From an uncultured Clostridia bacterium (GTDB taxonomy: Bacteria; Bacillota; Clostridia; Oscillospirales; Ruminococcaceae): a stretch of 64,000 bases of DNA. Below are positions 41,085 through 50,135 of this stretch, one piece after another. Made by a program: the position numbers and the translations under genes. The stretch covers positions 189,384 to 253,383 of the forward strand of contig CALCUE010000026.1 of the NCBI GenBank assembly GCA_937906945.1, in the 5' to 3' direction. A model generated the notes under the pieces. That model was not told where the DNA came from. It did no database searches and was given only the letters and a program-made list of their open reading frames with translations. Within the stretch, counting starts at the first letter, position 1, and each line of letters opens with the position of its first letter.

Positions 41085-42356
41085 ATGAAAAAACGCAACC
41101 TGGTTATTTTGATCCTTCTTATCCTTTGCTTTCTAATTGGTTGTCATTCCGTTCCCGAAAAATCCTTCCTTAACGTTGCCGTCGTAACGGATCTTCATTA
41201 TGCCGGAGCGGAAAATCATAAATATCAAGGGACTTATCTGGAAATCAACGACGCCAACGGAAGCGGAAAACAGATGCGTTATCTGGATGAGATCACCGAC
41301 GCTTTTTTTGAGGAAATGAACGAACAAAAGCCTGACTATCTTCTGGTCGCCGGCGATATCACTTTCATCGGTGCCAAAGAATCCCATGAGGCTATCGCGA
41401 AAAAATTTTCTACCCTCGCTGAAAACGGTATCACCGTTCTGGTCATTCCCGGAAACCACGATATCACCGGCTCCTCTTTCCTTTTTCCTGAGGGAGAGGC
41501 TGTCGAGACTTCTTCCGTAACGCCGGAGGAATTTGCGGAAATCTACCGGCCTTTCGGTTATGAGGGCGGCCTTTCCTACGACGAAAACTCTCTTTCCTAC
41601 GTTTATGATACTGGGAAAGGCATCCGCTTTTTCATGCTGGACACCAATATGTCCTATGGTTCCTCTTACGGAAAAATCAGCCCTCAGACTCTGAGGTGGA
41701 TTGAAAGCCAGTTGCTTCTTTGCCAGGAAGCCGGCGATACTCCAATCGCTGTTGGTCACCACAATCTGCTGACGCATAATGAAATGTTCATTTTGGGCTA
41801 CCGAATCGGCAACTCCTCCGCCCTGGTTTCGCTCTTTGAAAAATACGGTGTGACGCTCTATCTGAGTGGACATATGCACGCTCAACATATCGCCCAAAAC
41901 GAAGTGGTGACGGATATTGCCGGCGGCAGCTTCGCTGTTTATCCTCACCACTATGGTGTGATCACCCTTGATAAAGATAAATGGAATTATGAAGCAAAAG
42001 AAACCAATGTGGAAACCTATGCCAAGAACCACACGCTGACGGATGAAAACCTGTTGAATTACTCCGACTATGGTTTCGATTTCTTCTATCGAAACGCTTA
42101 TAATCAAGCGAAAGAAAGTCTCTCCCACACCGTTTCCGATCCGGAATTTCTGGATAAACTCTGTGACTTCAGCGCCAAAGCCAACGTCTATTATTTTGGC
42201 GGCACTCCTTCTCTTCTGGAACGCTCCTTACAGGAGGATTTCATTCATCTCTCTGAGGGAACCCGCTGGGGCTCTTACGTTTCCCGTATCCTTCAGGATC
42301 AAACGGACTCTCTATCTTGTTCCTATCCTGTTCTGACAGAATCGACGGTCGATTAA
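41085..42356 (+). CDS. Calcineurin-like metallophosphoesterase lipoprotein
   Basis: The 423-residue protein has a lipoprotein signal with lipobox LIGC (Cys20). The full metallophosphoesterase motif set follows: VVTDLHYAG, LVAGDITF, GNHDI, GHHN and GHMHAQH. It acts outside the membrane on an unknown phosphoester. A C-terminal helical part of about 110 residues follows the catalytic domain. It probably shares a transcript with the VanY gene, and its stop codon lies in the terminator stem. Confidence 0.9.
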   Translation: MKKRNLVILILLILCFLIGCHSVPEKSFLNVAVVTDLHYAGAENHKYQGTYLEINDANGSGKQMRYLDEITDAFFEEMNEQKPDYLLVAGDITFIGAKESHEAIAKKFSTLAENGITVLVIPGNHDITGSSFLFPEGEAVETSSVTPEEFAEIYRPFGYEGGLSYDENSLSYVYDTGKGIRFFMLDTNMSYGSSYGKISPQTLRWIESQLLLCQEAGDTPIAVGHHNLLTHNEMFILGYRIGNSSALVSLFEKYGVTLYLSGHMHAQHIAQNEVVTDIAGGSFAVYPHHYGVITLDKDKWNYEAKETNVETYAKNHTLTDENLLNYSDYGFDFFYRNAYNQAKESLSHTVSDPEFLDKLCDFSAKANVYYFGGTPSLLERSLQEDFIHLSEGTRWGSYVSRILQDQTDSLSCSYPVLTESTVD

Positions 42357-42372
42357 AAATCGACCGCTTTTT
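42346..42372 (+). terminator. Terminator overlapping the phosphoesterase stop codon
   Basis: CGGTCGATT pairs with AATCGACCG, followed by CTTTTTC. The TAA stop lies at the end of the left arm and the start of the loop. Confidence 0.88.
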
Positions 42373-42393
42373 CATTTATTTTTTAAAATAATC

Positions 42394-42422
42394 TTTTCAA
42401 ATAAAGTGAATTGTGCTACAAT
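42394..42422 (+). promoter_or_regulatory. Promoter of the PHP-Lrp-aminotransferase-ispE operon
   Basis: TTTTCA (42394-42399) and TACAAT (42417-42422) are 17 bp apart; TGC just before the -10 gives an extended -10. Confidence 0.6.
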
Positions 42423-42454
42423 TTAGTGAATTAAACACCGAAAGAGGCGCCCCC

Positions 42455-43276
42455 ATGTATCATCAGAAAAAATTTGACTGCCACGTCCACAGCGATTGTT
42501 CTCCCCGAGGCAACGATTCCGTGATCAGCCTTTGCGAACAGGCGATCAATCGGGATCTTTTTGGCTTCGCGGTCACCGATTGCTGCGATTGCGACCGCTT
42601 TGACGAAATGCAATTCGCGGAAAGGGTACGGGAATCCATCTACTGCGTCTATAAGGCCCGTTCCGTTTTTTCCGATCACCTGATCATTTCCAACGGTATC
42701 GAAATCGGGCAACCTCTCGATAATATAGAAAAAGCCGATTATATTCTGTCCAAAAATCCGTTTGACATCGTTTTAGCTTCCACAAAAAAATATCCGGATG
42801 GCACTAAAGTCCGCGATTTGCTCTATTCCGAAATGAGCGAGCGGGACATTGTTCTTTATTTGGAAGAATATTTCAAAAGTCTTGTGAAAATCGCCGAATG
42901 GGGAAATTTTGATGTTCTCAGCCAACTGATGCTTCCCATGCGCTATATCAGCATTGACCATCTTCCCTATTTTTCCATTCGTGTCTGCGACGATATCATT
43001 GAAACCGTCCTCAAGTGTCTGGCGGAAAATGACAAGGCGCTGGAGGTCAACACTTCCTCTCTTCGCGGCAAGCTCAACACCATTCTTCCGCCGGTCCGAT
43101 ACCTTCGTCTTTTCCGGGAACTGGGAGGAAAATATGTAACTATCGGTTCCGGCGCTCATGGTACAGACAGCCTTGGTGCCGACCTTTCCGAGGGCATCAG
43201 TCTGATCGCCGAAGCCGGTTTTCATTCTTATTGCTATTTTGAACAGCGCCAGCCGGTGCTGATCGACATAAACTGA
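42455..43276 (+). CDS. PHP-domain phosphoesterase
   Basis: The 273-residue protein is a PHP-domain hydrolase, with the metal-binding FDCHVHSDCSP at residues 7-17, NGIEIGQP in the middle, and VNTSSLR and TIGSGAHGTDSLG near the end. It resembles histidinol-phosphatase-type PHP proteins, but no histidine genes are near. The ATG at 42455 follows AAAGAGG; an earlier in-frame start would lie inside the promoter. Confidence 0.88.
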   Translation: MYHQKKFDCHVHSDCSPRGNDSVISLCEQAINRDLFGFAVTDCCDCDRFDEMQFAERVRESIYCVYKARSVFSDHLIISNGIEIGQPLDNIEKADYILSKNPFDIVLASTKKYPDGTKVRDLLYSEMSERDIVLYLEEYFKSLVKIAEWGNFDVLSQLMLPMRYISIDHLPYFSIRVCDDIIETVLKCLAENDKALEVNTSSLRGKLNTILPPVRYLRLFRELGGKYVTIGSGAHGTDSLGADLSEGISLIAEAGFHSYCYFEQRQPVLIDIN

Positions 43277-43292
43277 AAAGGAGAAATCTGTG

Positions 43293-43775
43293 ATGGAACA
43301 ACTTCTTAAACTACTTGAACAAAACGCCCGTCTCAGCGAAGACCAGCTTTCCGCTCTCCTCGCTACTCCGAAAGAAGAAATTGACGCCGAAATCGCCCGC
43401 TGTGAAAAGGAACGGATTATTCTCGGATATAACGCTCTGGTCAACTGGGAAAAAATCGATCCCACCTACTGCTCCGCTATGATCAAGCTGAAGGTTCAGC
43501 CGAAGCGGGATTTCGGTTATGATGAAATCGCCGCGGAAATTCTGCGCTTTGACGAGGTGGAAACTGTCTGGCTGATGAGCAGTTCCAGTTATGACCTTTC
43601 CGTCATCGTTCGCGGTCACAGTTTCCGTGATATCGCCATGTTTGTCGCCAAACGTCTGGCCACTTTGGATTCCGTCACCTCTACCGCCACCAACTTCATT
43701 CTGAAACGTTATAAAGAGCGCTACATTCCGGTTGTCGAACCGGAAAAGGACGAGAGGAGCATGTCTCTTGGTTGA
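43293..43775 (+). CDS. Lrp/AsnC-family transcriptional regulator
   Basis: The protein of about 160 residues has an N-terminal winged helix (LLKLLEQNARLSEDQLSALL, KEEIDAEIARCEKERII) and a C-terminal ligand-binding RAM domain (FDEVETVWLMSSSSYDLSVIVRG). Such regulators sense amino acids. The aminotransferase gene begins inside its last codons, so the pair is probably functionally linked. A GTG directly precedes the chosen ATG; AAGGAGAA is upstream of both. Confidence 0.9.
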   Translation: MEQLLKLLEQNARLSEDQLSALLATPKEEIDAEIARCEKERIILGYNALVNWEKIDPTYCSAMIKLKVQPKRDFGYDEIAAEILRFDEVETVWLMSSSSYDLSVIVRGHSFRDIAMFVAKRLATLDSVTSTATNFILKRYKERYIPVVEPEKDERSMSLG

Positions 43776-44946
43776 TTATAACAAGATCCTTACCGAAAAA
43801 GTCCGGAATATAAAACCTTCCGGCATCCGTAAATTTTTTGACCTTGCCGCTGAAATGGATGACGTCATCTCTCTTAGCGTCGGTGAGCCGGATTTTAAGA
43901 CTCCCTGGCATATTCGGGAAGCCGGTATCGACTCTCTGCAAAAAGGCCGTACCTGGTACACCGCTAACGCCGGATTGATTGAACTCCGCCAGGAGATCGC
44001 CACCTATCTGAAACGCAAATACAATCTCACATATGACGCTAAAAAGGACATTTTTGTCACCGTCGGCGGTTCTGAGGCCATTGACCTTGTCATTCGTTCC
44101 GTCATCGAGCCCGGAGACGATATGCTTCTCGTCGTTCCGTCCTTCGTCTGCTATGATCCCATCTGCCGTCTTTCCGGCGGCAATGTTATCCCGATCGAAA
44201 CCAAGCAGGAAGACGACTTCCGTCTGACCGCCGAAGAGCTTCGCAACGCCATTACCCCCAATACGAAGCTGCTCATTCTTCCTTTCCCTAACAACCCCAC
44301 CGGCGGCGTTATGAGGAGAGAACATCTGGAAGAGATCGCCGAGGTCCTGCGGGACACCAACATTCTGGTCCTGTCTGATGAAATATACGCGGAACTGACC
44401 TATGGCGGCAAGCGTCATGTTTCCATCGCTGAAATCGACGGTATGCAGGAACGCACCGTTGTGGTCAACGGTTTTTCCAAGGCTTTCGCCATGACCGGCT
44501 GGCGTCTCGGCTACGCCGCCGGACCGGCTCCCATTATCGCTCAAATGCTGAAAATTCACCAATTCGGGATCATGAGTTCCCCGACCACCAGCCAGTACGC
44601 CGCTGTTGCCGCTCTGCGGGATTGTGACGAAGAAGTGGATGCCATGGTCAAGGAGTACGATATGCGCCGGAAGCTGGTCGTGGATTCCTTTAACCGTCTC
44701 GGTCTCTCCTGCTTCACACCGGAAGGCGCTTTTTACGCTTTCCCCTGCATCAAATCCACCGGTCTTTCCTCCGAAGAATTCTGCAAACGGCTGTTGGAGA
44801 GCAAAAAAGTCGCTGTCGTTCCCGGAAACGCTTTTGGTGAAAGCGGTGAAGGTTACGTCCGTGTCTCTTATTCGTATTCTCTGGAGCATCTGATGGAAGC
44901 CATCAAACGAATCGAGGAATTTTTGAACGAGTTGAAAGAAAACTGA
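43768..44946 (+). CDS. PLP-dependent aminotransferase, class I
   Basis: The protein of about 392 residues is a fold-type I aminotransferase, with the PLP lysine in NGFSKAFAMTGWRLGYAAG, the PNNPTGG motif, and the C-terminal arginine in YVRVSYSYS. It is close to aspartate/aromatic aminotransferases of the PatA type. The TTG at 43768 is chosen: GAGAGGAG is at the right distance and no ATG is in frame nearby. It overlaps the Lrp gene by 8 bp. Substrate cannot be told from sequence. Confidence 0.9.
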   Translation: MVDYNKILTEKVRNIKPSGIRKFFDLAAEMDDVISLSVGEPDFKTPWHIREAGIDSLQKGRTWYTANAGLIELRQEIATYLKRKYNLTYDAKKDIFVTVGGSEAIDLVIRSVIEPGDDMLLVVPSFVCYDPICRLSGGNVIPIETKQEDDFRLTAEELRNAITPNTKLLILPFPNNPTGGVMRREHLEEIAEVLRDTNILVLSDEIYAELTYGGKRHVSIAEIDGMQERTVVVNGFSKAFAMTGWRLGYAAGPAPIIAQMLKIHQFGIMSSPTTSQYAAVAALRDCDEEVDAMVKEYDMRRKLVVDSFNRLGLSCFTPEGAFYAFPCIKSTGLSSEEFCKRLLESKKVAVVPGNAFGESGEGYVRVSYSYSLEHLMEAIKRIEEFLNELKEN

Positions 44947-44947
44947 T

Positions 44948-46294
44948 ATGGACTATGTTTCTGTCAAAGCCTGCGCGAAACTAAACCTTTTTTTGGATAT
45001 CACCGGAAAACGGGACGACGGGTACCATCTCCTTCGCTCTGTCATGCAAAGCATTGATTACTTTGATTATGTGACGATCCAAAAAAGCGACGCTCTCTCT
45101 GTCACCTGCAGTGAACCGACTCTGAACGGTGAAAACAATATCGCGTATAAAGCCGCCGAGCTCTTTTTTAAGGAAATCGGACAACCACCGGAAGTCTCTA
45201 TCTTTATTGACAAACGGATTCCCATGGAAGCCGGTTTGGCCGGTGGAAGCGCCGATGCCGCTGCTGTTCTCTTTGGGCTCAATGAGCTTTTTGAAACCGG
45301 GTTTTCCCGGGGAAAGCTCTGTGAGATCGGTGCTCACTGCGGTGCCGATGTTCCCTTTTCTCTTACCGGTTCTACCATGCTTTGCGAAGGAATTGGCGAC
45401 TCTTTTACAGAGCTTTCCCCTCTTCCCGATTGTTGGATCCTTGTGGCAAAGCCCGTGATTGGAATGAGCACCAAAGAAAGCTATCGGATTTTCGATGAGC
45501 ACGAACAAAATTCCGTCGAGCACGGCGAGTTTTCCGCCTTGAAAAATTCTCTTTCGGAACAGGATCTTTCCGGCATCTGTCAAAATCTGGTCAATGTCCT
45601 GGAAGGTACCGTTCCCGGTGCGGAGGTCCAAACACTCCGTTCCCTTCTGTTAGAAAACGGCGCTCTTGGTTCTTCCATGACCGGAAGCGGAACCGCTGTC
45701 TTTGGTATTTTCGATGAGGAAGAAAAGGCGGTCGCCGCGAAGGCTGTTCTCTCCGAACGCTACCCCATCGTCTTTCTGGCAAGACCGACCTCTTACGGTG
45801 TGGATTTTGACAAAAGCGCTCCCGTTTTGGATCGACTTCGTGCCCTTTCCCTTCCTTACGAAAAAATTGACCATCCGGCGGTCTATACCATGGAAGAGAT
45901 GGATAGTCTTGGTATTTTTACGAAAGGTACCGTCGGAAAAAATCTGTTTTTGCGGGATAGCAAAGGTCGTCGCCATTTTCTTATTTTTATCTGCGGCGAC
46001 AAAAAAGCGGATCTTCACGCCATTGAGGAAAAAATCGGCATGAAGCACTGTAGTTTTGGCTCTGCCGAGCGTCTTTCCCGCTATCTCGGGCTAACGAAGG
46101 GAAGCGTTTCCCCCATGGGCGTCATCAATGACCGGGATGCCGCGGTAGAATTTGTCTTTGACAGGGATTTTGAGCCGGATACGGTCGTTGGCGTTCATCC
46201 GAACCAAAACACCTCGACCCTTTGGCTTCGTTTTTCCGATATAGTAAAATTGGTTCAAAGCAACGGCAATTCCATCCGCTTTGTGGATATCTGA
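44948..46294 (+). CDS. ispE: IspE kinase fused to a ProX/YbaK-type aminoacyl-tRNA deacylase
   Basis: Residues 1 to about 280 are a complete 4-diphosphocytidyl-2-C-methyl-D-erythritol kinase of the MEP isoprenoid pathway: the N-terminal AKLNLFLDI, the ATP-binding PMEAGLAGGSADAAA (92-106), and GSSMTGSGTAVFGIF. Residues about 290-448 are a ProX/PrdX-type editing domain with GKNLFLRDSKGRRHFLIF, CGDKKADL, SVSPMGVIND and GVHPNQNTSTLWL. ProX proteins hydrolyse Ala-tRNA-Pro. The frame is open throughout and both halves look intact. The start is 1 bp after the aminotransferase stop. Confidence 0.92.
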   Translation: MDYVSVKACAKLNLFLDITGKRDDGYHLLRSVMQSIDYFDYVTIQKSDALSVTCSEPTLNGENNIAYKAAELFFKEIGQPPEVSIFIDKRIPMEAGLAGGSADAAAVLFGLNELFETGFSRGKLCEIGAHCGADVPFSLTGSTMLCEGIGDSFTELSPLPDCWILVAKPVIGMSTKESYRIFDEHEQNSVEHGEFSALKNSLSEQDLSGICQNLVNVLEGTVPGAEVQTLRSLLLENGALGSSMTGSGTAVFGIFDEEEKAVAAKAVLSERYPIVFLARPTSYGVDFDKSAPVLDRLRALSLPYEKIDHPAVYTMEEMDSLGIFTKGTVGKNLFLRDSKGRRHFLIFICGDKKADLHAIEEKIGMKHCSFGSAERLSRYLGLTKGSVSPMGVINDRDAAVEFVFDRDFEPDTVVGVHPNQNTSTLWLRFSDIVKLVQSNGNSIRFVDI

Positions 46295-46307
46295 TTGAAT
46301 AAACCTC

Positions 46308-46353
46308 AAAAATCCGTCCAGACTTTTCGATAAGAAAAGGAGGACGGATTTTT
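46308..46353 (+). terminator. Hairpin whose 3' arm holds the spoIIR ribosome binding site
   Basis: AATCCGTCC (46311-46319) pairs with GGACGGATT (46342-46350), extended by AAA/TTT outside and CTTTT/AAAAG inside, and followed by a T-run. It looks like a terminator for the ispE operon. The AAAAGGAGG Shine-Dalgarno of spoIIR lies within the inner and 3' arm, so read-through transcripts would have a masked start. Confidence 0.75.
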
Positions 46354-46354
46354 T

Positions 46355-46990
46355 ATGAAATCGTTTCATCTGCGCACCTTCCACAACGAAAAAGGAAGCC
46401 CTTTACGGTCTATCGAAAGTATCGTACTTATCGCCCTTATTTTTACCATGGTAACTTCCGGCGCCCGCAATATTTATCGCGTCGGTTCCCGAATCCGCTC
46501 CGATACGCTGCGCCTCCATATCATCGCCAACTCCGACGAGGATTACGATCAGGAACTGAAACTCAAGGTGCGTGACCGTGTTCTTTCCGAAACAGGAAAA
46601 CTGTTTGCCGAAGTGGAAGGAAAAAGCGAGGCCAAAGCCTTGGCTGCCTATTCCATTAACGACATCAAAGCCGCCGCGGAAAAAGTTGTGGCCGAAGAGG
46701 GATTTGATTATCCTGTTTCCGTGGAAATAACCGAAACATGGTTTGAGACCCGAAGCTATGATGGCTTCACCCTTCCCGCCGGTGACTATGACGCGGTTCG
46801 GATCGTGATCGGTGCCGGCGAGGGACAAAACTGGTGGTGTGTCCTTTATCCGCAACTTTGCGTTCCCGGCGCGAAAGATTCTTTGTCCCGTTACGGAAGT
46901 GACGCCTCTTTTGTGCTCGGTAACGGCGTCGAATTTCGTTTTGCTTTGCTTGAGTGGATGGAAAGCTGGCGTCGTTTCTTCCAAAAATAA
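46355..46990 (+). CDS. spoIIR: Stage II sporulation protein R
   Basis: The 211-residue protein has one N-terminal membrane segment (about 21-40) and the SpoIIR core RLHIIANSDEDYDQELKLKVRDRVL, then the YPVSVEITETWFETRSYDGFTLPAGDYDAVRI region and the NWWCVLYPQLC motif. SpoIIR is made in the forespore under sigma-F and triggers processing of pro-sigma-E in the mother cell. It lies alone between two terminators. Confidence 0.95.
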   Translation: MKSFHLRTFHNEKGSPLRSIESIVLIALIFTMVTSGARNIYRVGSRIRSDTLRLHIIANSDEDYDQELKLKVRDRVLSETGKLFAEVEGKSEAKALAAYSINDIKAAAEKVVAEEGFDYPVSVEITETWFETRSYDGFTLPAGDYDAVRIVIGAGEGQNWWCVLYPQLCVPGAKDSLSRYGSDASFVLGNGVEFRFALLEWMESWRRFFQK

Positions 46991-47010
46991 AGGAAACATC
47001 TTTCAAACCA

Positions 47011-47045
47011 AACTCCGTGGAAATAAAAATTCCCACGGAGTTTTT
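47011..47045 (+). terminator. Terminator after spoIIR
   Basis: AACTCCGTGG pairs with CCACGGAGTT, followed by TTTTT minus one, 20 bp after the stop codon. Confidence 0.92.
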
Positions 47046-47087
47046 GTGTTTTTTTGAAAAAATTGTGAACGAAATTAGGAAACTCTA

Positions 47088-47117
47088 TTGACTTATGCAA
47101 CCTATTCTATATATAAT
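47088..47117 (+). promoter_or_regulatory. Promoter of hppA
   Basis: TTGACT (47088-47093) and TATAAT (47112-47117) are 18 bp apart. The leader then has a TGGGCC-TTTT-GGCCCA hairpin (47138-47153) before the AGGAGTG ribosome binding site. Confidence 0.8.
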
Positions 47118-47186
47118 AAGTTGTTGACTTACAACAGTGGGCCTTTTGGCCCAAAACAAATTCACGAACAGGAGTGAAAAAGTTTT

Positions 47187-49193
47187 ATGGACAAACTTCT
47201 TTACGCAATTCCTGTCATCGGCATCGCTGCTCTTGTAGTAGCTCTTGTGCTCAAATCCTGGATTGATAAACAGGATGAAGGCAATGACAGGATGAAAGAA
47301 ATCGCCGGCTATATTCGCGAAGGCGCTATGGCGTTCCTTGGCCGCGAATATAAAATGGTCGCTATCTTTGTAGTGATCCTTTGCGCTGTCGTAGCCTTCC
47401 TTATCGAAGTCTTCGCCGGTGTTGCCTTCCTCGTAGGCGCCGCCTTCTCCGTTCTCGCCGGTTATATCGGCATGAAAACGGCTACCAACGCCAACGTCCG
47501 TACCACCAACGCTGCCGGTAAAAACGGTATGCCTTCCGCACTGAAAGTCGCTTTCCGCGGCGGTGCCGTTATGGGTCTCTGCGTTGTCGGTCTCGGTCTC
47601 CTCGGTGTTTCCGCCACCTACATCATCTTTAACCCCGAAACCGGCCTCATGGCTGTGGAAGCCGGAAAATTCGCTTCCATCATCACTGGTTTCTCCCTCG
47701 GTGCTTCCACTGTGGCTCTCTTCGGTCGTGTCGGCGGCGGTATTTATACCAAAGCGGCTGACGTCGGTGCCGACCTTGTCGGTAAAGTCGAAGCCGGTAT
47801 CCCGGAAGATGACCCGAGAAACCCCGCTGTTATCGCCGATAACGTCGGTGATAACGTCGGCGACGTCGCCGGTATGGGCTCCGACCTGTTCGAGTCCTAT
47901 GTCGGTTCCATCGTTTCCACCATCACCCTTGCTTATACCATTGACGCTGTCGCGAAAGTCAACGGCTCTCTCTTCCCGCTGTTCCTTGCCGCTGTCGGTA
48001 TCCTTTCTTCCATTATTGCCGTCTTCTTTGTAAACGGCAAAACTGAGAATCCGGCCAAACAGCTCAACCTTGGTACTTATATCAGCTCCGCCATCGTCAT
48101 TGTCGCTTCCTTCTTCCTCAGCCGTGTTTTCTTCGATGGAAGCGTTATGCCGTTCGTAGCTGTTATCATCGGCCTTGTCGTCGGTGTTGCCATCGGTAAG
48201 ATCACCGAGTATTACACCTCCGGCGATTACAAACCGGTTCAGGAAATCTCCCGTCAGTGCCAGACCGGCGCCGGCACCTGCATCATCAGCGGTTATGCCA
48301 CCGGTCTTACCTCTACTGTTTTCCCGATCCTTCTGATCGCTGTCGGTATCCTTGGCGCTTACTGGGCTTTCGGCCTCTATGGTATCGCCATTGCCGCTGT
48401 TGGTATGCTTTCCACCACCGGTACCGTTATCGCTGTTGACGCCTATGGCCCGATCTCCGATAACGCCGGCGGTATCGCTGAGATGAGCGAGCTTCCCGAA
48501 GAAGTCCGTGAAATCACCGATACTCTTGACGCCGTCGGTAACACCACCGCCGCTGTCGGCAAAGGCTTTGCCGTTGGCTCTGCCGCTCTTACCGCTCTGG
48601 CTCTCTTCGTATCCTATTCTCAGATCGCAAACCTCAACGCTATCGACCTTCTGAAACCGGAAGTCGTCGCCGGTCTCTTCATCGGTGGTATGCTCACCAT
48701 GCTCTTCTCCGCTCTTACCATGAACTCTGTTGGTAAAGCCGCCAACCAGATGATCGAAGAAGTTCGTCGTCAGTTCCACGAGTTCCCCGGCATCATGGAA
48801 GGAACCCAGAAACCGGATTACTCCAAATGCGTTGACATCTCCACTTCCGCTTCTCTGAAAGAAATGCTTCTCCCCGGCATTCTCGCTGTTGTCTGCCCGA
48901 TCGCTGTTGGTCTTTACAGCGCTGAGGCTCTCGGCGGACTTCTTGCCGGTTCTCTTGTCACCGGTGTTCTGATGGCCATCACCATGTCCAACGCCGGCGG
49001 CGCTTGGGATAACGCGAAGAAATTCATCGAAAACGGCAACTTCGGCGGCAAAGGTTCTGAATCCCATAAGAACGCCGTCGTCGGTGATACTGTCGGTGAC
49101 CCCTTCAAAGATACTTCCGGTCCTTCCCTTAACATTCTGATTAAGCTCATGACCATCGTATCTGTTGTATTCCTTCCCCTTTTCCTTAAGTAA
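47187..49193 (+). CDS. hppA: Membrane-bound pyrophosphatase ion pump
   Basis: The 668-residue protein has about 16 membrane helices and the family's pyrophosphate-binding motifs: KAADVGADLVGKVEAG, DNVGDNVGDVAGMGSDLFES (about 212-231), DAYGPISDNAGGIAEM and NAGGAWDNAKK. It couples hydrolysis of pyrophosphate to Na+ or H+ export. In the GNTTAAVGKG segment Ala stands where K+-independent pumps have Lys, so it is predicted to be K+-dependent and probably a Na+ pump. The gene is monocistronic with strongly biased codons (repeated GGT, GCC, TCC), suggesting high expression. Confidence 0.96.
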   Translation: MDKLLYAIPVIGIAALVVALVLKSWIDKQDEGNDRMKEIAGYIREGAMAFLGREYKMVAIFVVILCAVVAFLIEVFAGVAFLVGAAFSVLAGYIGMKTATNANVRTTNAAGKNGMPSALKVAFRGGAVMGLCVVGLGLLGVSATYIIFNPETGLMAVEAGKFASIITGFSLGASTVALFGRVGGGIYTKAADVGADLVGKVEAGIPEDDPRNPAVIADNVGDNVGDVAGMGSDLFESYVGSIVSTITLAYTIDAVAKVNGSLFPLFLAAVGILSSIIAVFFVNGKTENPAKQLNLGTYISSAIVIVASFFLSRVFFDGSVMPFVAVIIGLVVGVAIGKITEYYTSGDYKPVQEISRQCQTGAGTCIISGYATGLTSTVFPILLIAVGILGAYWAFGLYGIAIAAVGMLSTTGTVIAVDAYGPISDNAGGIAEMSELPEEVREITDTLDAVGNTTAAVGKGFAVGSAALTALALFVSYSQIANLNAIDLLKPEVVAGLFIGGMLTMLFSALTMNSVGKAANQMIEEVRRQFHEFPGIMEGTQKPDYSKCVDISTSASLKEMLLPGILAVVCPIAVGLYSAEALGGLLAGSLVTGVLMAITMSNAGGAWDNAKKFIENGNFGGKGSESHKNAVVGDTVGDPFKDTSGPSLNILIKLMTIVSVVFLPLFLK

Positions 49194-49202
49194 TAACAAA
49201 AC

Positions 49203-49240
49203 AAAAATTCCCTCTGTAGCAATACAGAGGGAATTTTTTT
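49203..49240 (+). terminator. Terminator after hppA
   Basis: AAATTCCCTCTGT pairs with ACAGAGGGAATTT around a short loop and ends in T7. Confidence 0.94.
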
Positions 49241-49331
49241 ACAGTTTGTCTATATATTTTTCTGTAAAATATGGTAGAATATAGTCAGTAAAATAAATAT
49301 TATAACGTCCGTTTTGCAGAAAGGATTTTCC

Positions 49332-50039
49332 ATGTCGAACGAAGTTCAGAATGAGGCCGAAATTCGGAATCAATTAGAAGAGATTTTTTATAACAAAAAC
49401 ACATTGGACTATATTGAGGATCATACCCGTGAATACGCGGAATTGATGGCCTATTATCGCTGCGCGATCATGGAAGTGGAGACAAAGTTCAACGTGCTGA
49501 ACGAGCAGTTTTCACTTCAATTTGACCGCAACCCCATTGAGAGCATTAAAAGCCGTCTGAAACGTCCTGCCAGCATCCGAAACAAATTGGAACGCTATGG
49601 CTTGGAATTTTCCCTGGACAGTATTCGGGATAACATTCACGACATAGCCGGCATTCGTGTAGTCTGTTCTTTTATTGGCGACGTCTATTTTCTTGCTGAC
49701 GCTCTTCTGAAACAGGATGACATCACATTGATTTCCCGAAAAGATTATATTAAACATCCCAAACTCAGCGGTTATCGAAGCCTTCATTTAATTGTCGGGG
49801 TTCCGATTTTCCTTTCCGACGAAAAACGCATGATGAAGGTCGAAATTCAGTTCCGTACCATGGCTATGGACTTCTGGGCCAGCTTAGAGCATCAGCTTCG
49901 CTATAAAAAGAACTTCAGTTTTACGGAAGAAATGTCCCGGGAACTGAAAGAATGCGCGGAAACCAGCGCCGAATTGGATCAGAAAATGGAAAACATCCGA
50001 AAAACGGTACGTGCCTCGCTCGATCAATACAATACATAA
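49332..50039 (+). CDS. Small alarmone (p)ppGpp synthetase (RelQ/YjbM-like)
   Basis: The 235-residue protein has a single RelA/SpoT synthetase domain: RIKRP-like SRLKRPASIRNKLERYGL, DIAGIRVVCSF (about 105-115), DYIKHPKLSGYRSLHLIV, and VEIQFRTMAMDFWASLEHQLRYKK. There is no HD hydrolase or TGS domain, as in RelQ and RelP. It makes (p)ppGpp in response to envelope or other stress. The ATG at 49332 follows AAAGGA; an earlier TTG is less likely. Confidence 0.93.
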   Translation: MSNEVQNEAEIRNQLEEIFYNKNTLDYIEDHTREYAELMAYYRCAIMEVETKFNVLNEQFSLQFDRNPIESIKSRLKRPASIRNKLERYGLEFSLDSIRDNIHDIAGIRVVCSFIGDVYFLADALLKQDDITLISRKDYIKHPKLSGYRSLHLIVGVPIFLSDEKRMMKVEIQFRTMAMDFWASLEHQLRYKKNFSFTEEMSRELKECAETSAELDQKMENIRKTVRASLDQYNT

Positions 50040-50066
50040 AAAGCGCCGCGTCAAGCGGCGCTTTTT
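50038..50066 (+). terminator. Terminator after the alarmone synthetase gene
   Basis: AAAAAGCGCCGC pairs with GCGGCGCTTTTT around a 5-nt loop, touching the stop codon. Confidence 0.94.
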
Positions 50067-50135
50067 ATACGCGAAAAAAACACCGACTTTTATGATACGC
50101 TCTTTGCGTATACAAAACATAAAAGGAGAATGTTT

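Noticed and set aside
42773..43465. A 230-codon minus-strand frame opposite the PHP-domain gene
   Set aside because: It is antisense to two recognised genes and Ser/Arg-rich without any motif.
47085..49199. A 704-codon open frame on the minus strand opposite hppA
   Set aside because: Its Gly/Asp/Thr/Glu-rich low-complexity sequence is the reverse reading of the strongly biased hppA codons; hppA itself is certain.
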